A program made the position numbers and the translations under genes. From Candidatus Gottesmanbacteria bacterium (GTDB taxonomy: Bacteria; Patescibacteriota; Microgenomatia; UBA10105; UBA927): DNA of 11,660 nt. The notes beneath the pieces are model-generated. The model worked only from the letters and a program-made list of their open reading frames with translations, was not told where the DNA came from and ran no database searches. The stretch covers positions 1 through 11,660 of the forward strand of contig JAPLWC010000056.1 in the NCBI GenBank assembly GCA_026396845.1, given 5' to 3'. Below, one piece after another: positions 11,254-11,660 of the stretch (position 1 is the first letter of the stretch; every line of letters begins with the position of its first letter).

Positions 11254-11660
11254 ATGTTTAAACCAAAAACTGAGCGGATTGAGAAATTAGCAGCGATATA
11301 TCCCGAGAGGATACAGGAACTATCACACATTTTTACCAAAAAGACCAATGTGTATCTCGATTGGAGCAATATGTATCATTGGTCGTCACGGTTGAAGTGG
11401 CGTATCCACCTCAAGCGCCTCAAGCAACTTTTTGATTCATTTACCACAATCAATGCTGTGAATCTTTATAACGGCATTTTAGATGGCGACAAGGGCTCTA
11501 AACAATTTATGGAAGAGGCAAAAACGTGTGATTACGTCGTTATCACAAAGCCAGTAAAGATCATGCGGCTTTCAATTGATGTTTCGAGTATACCATCGAA
11601 TTCCCCGTTTGTTCTGGAAAATTTTATAAAAAAGCCGTTGTTGCGAAAACTCAGTATCGA
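11254..11660 (+). CDS. NYN-domain protein (PIN-like RNase), 3' end outside window
   Basis: The frame starts at ATG 11254 and stays open to the window edge (135 complete codons). After a helical N-terminus (1-30, KTERIEKLAAIYPERIQELSHIF) comes VYLDWSNMYHW (33-43), the first-strand motif of NYN/LabA-type domains with the metal-binding Asp35 and Asn38. It is followed by a basic helix LKWRIHLKRLKQLFD, then INAVNLYNGILDG (65-77) and CDYVVITKPVKIM (90-102), where further strands are expected. The later catalytic acidic residues lie beyond the window. NYN domains are single-metal ribonucleases of the PIN-like superfamily, found in RNA processing and in defence. A six-codon frame from ATG 11241 overlaps the start (stop 11259-11261). 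Just upstream is the terminator at 11172-11204, so expression needs its own promoter (a weak TATTAT at 11237-11242) or read-through. Confidence 0.75.
   Translation, partial: MFKPKTERIEKLAAIYPERIQELSHIFTKKTNVYLDWSNMYHWSSRLKWRIHLKRLKQLFDSFTTINAVNLYNGILDGDKGSKQFMEEAKTCDYVVITKPVKIMRLSIDVSSIPSNSPFVLENFIKKPLLRKLSI

Overview
The window looks like a compact genome of the Patescibacteria/CPR kind. This is inference from style: tight gene packing, no CCA encoded on any of the three tRNAs, several genes whose -10 box sits 7-8 nt before the ATG (leaderless transcripts), a short polyprenyl synthase beside polyprenol-type glycosyltransferases, and many genes without a recognisable family. No taxonomic marker gene is present.

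Layout. (1) 1-1276: an AT-rich two-gene operon, the C-terminal part of an alpha-helical (HEAT-like) protein overlapping by ATGA a TIR-domain protein; this resembles an anti-phage STAND/TIR type module. (2) 1365-1830, minus strand: a small membrane-anchored protein preceded by a promoter and a roughly 160-nt leader that folds into a three-way junction with competing pairings next to a strong ribosome binding site, a riboswitch-like leader. (3) 1999-2847, minus: an orphan 282-aa protein, probably leaderless. (4) 2848-4275: about 1.4 kb of GC-rich DNA without a credible gene, packed with perfect inverted repeats (including a cloverleaf-like cluster at 2936-3035), a 40-bp direct repeat pair and a G-quadruplex motif, ending in a promoter and a hairpin leader. 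(5) 4276-7872: a polyprenyl diphosphate synthase, a DUF192 protein and a GT2 glycosyltransferase on the plus strand, facing a large membrane GT-C glycosyltransferase on the minus strand. Together they could make a polyprenyl carrier, load it with a sugar and transfer that sugar outside the membrane. (6) 7875-8023, minus: tRNA-Gly(UCC) and tRNA-Arg(UCU) directly upstream of the GT-C gene, sharing a symmetric divergent promoter with (7) a secreted glycosidase-like protein (8045-9715) with a dockerin-like C-terminus. (8) 9734-11660: tRNA-His(GUG), then two small orphan genes each followed by an 81-bp repeat exactly 600 bp apart. The repeat begins with a copy of the tRNA-His 3' end and ends in a sequence that also resembles it. 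A self-contained promoter/terminator unit and the start of an NYN-domain (PIN-like RNase) gene follow.

The most unusual parts are the tRNA-His-anchored cassette array with its 81-bp repeats, the switch-like leader on the minus strand near 1620-1780, the palindrome-rich gene-free block, and the tRNA-Arg/GT-C junction, where tRNA 3'-end processing would itself create a leaderless mRNA.
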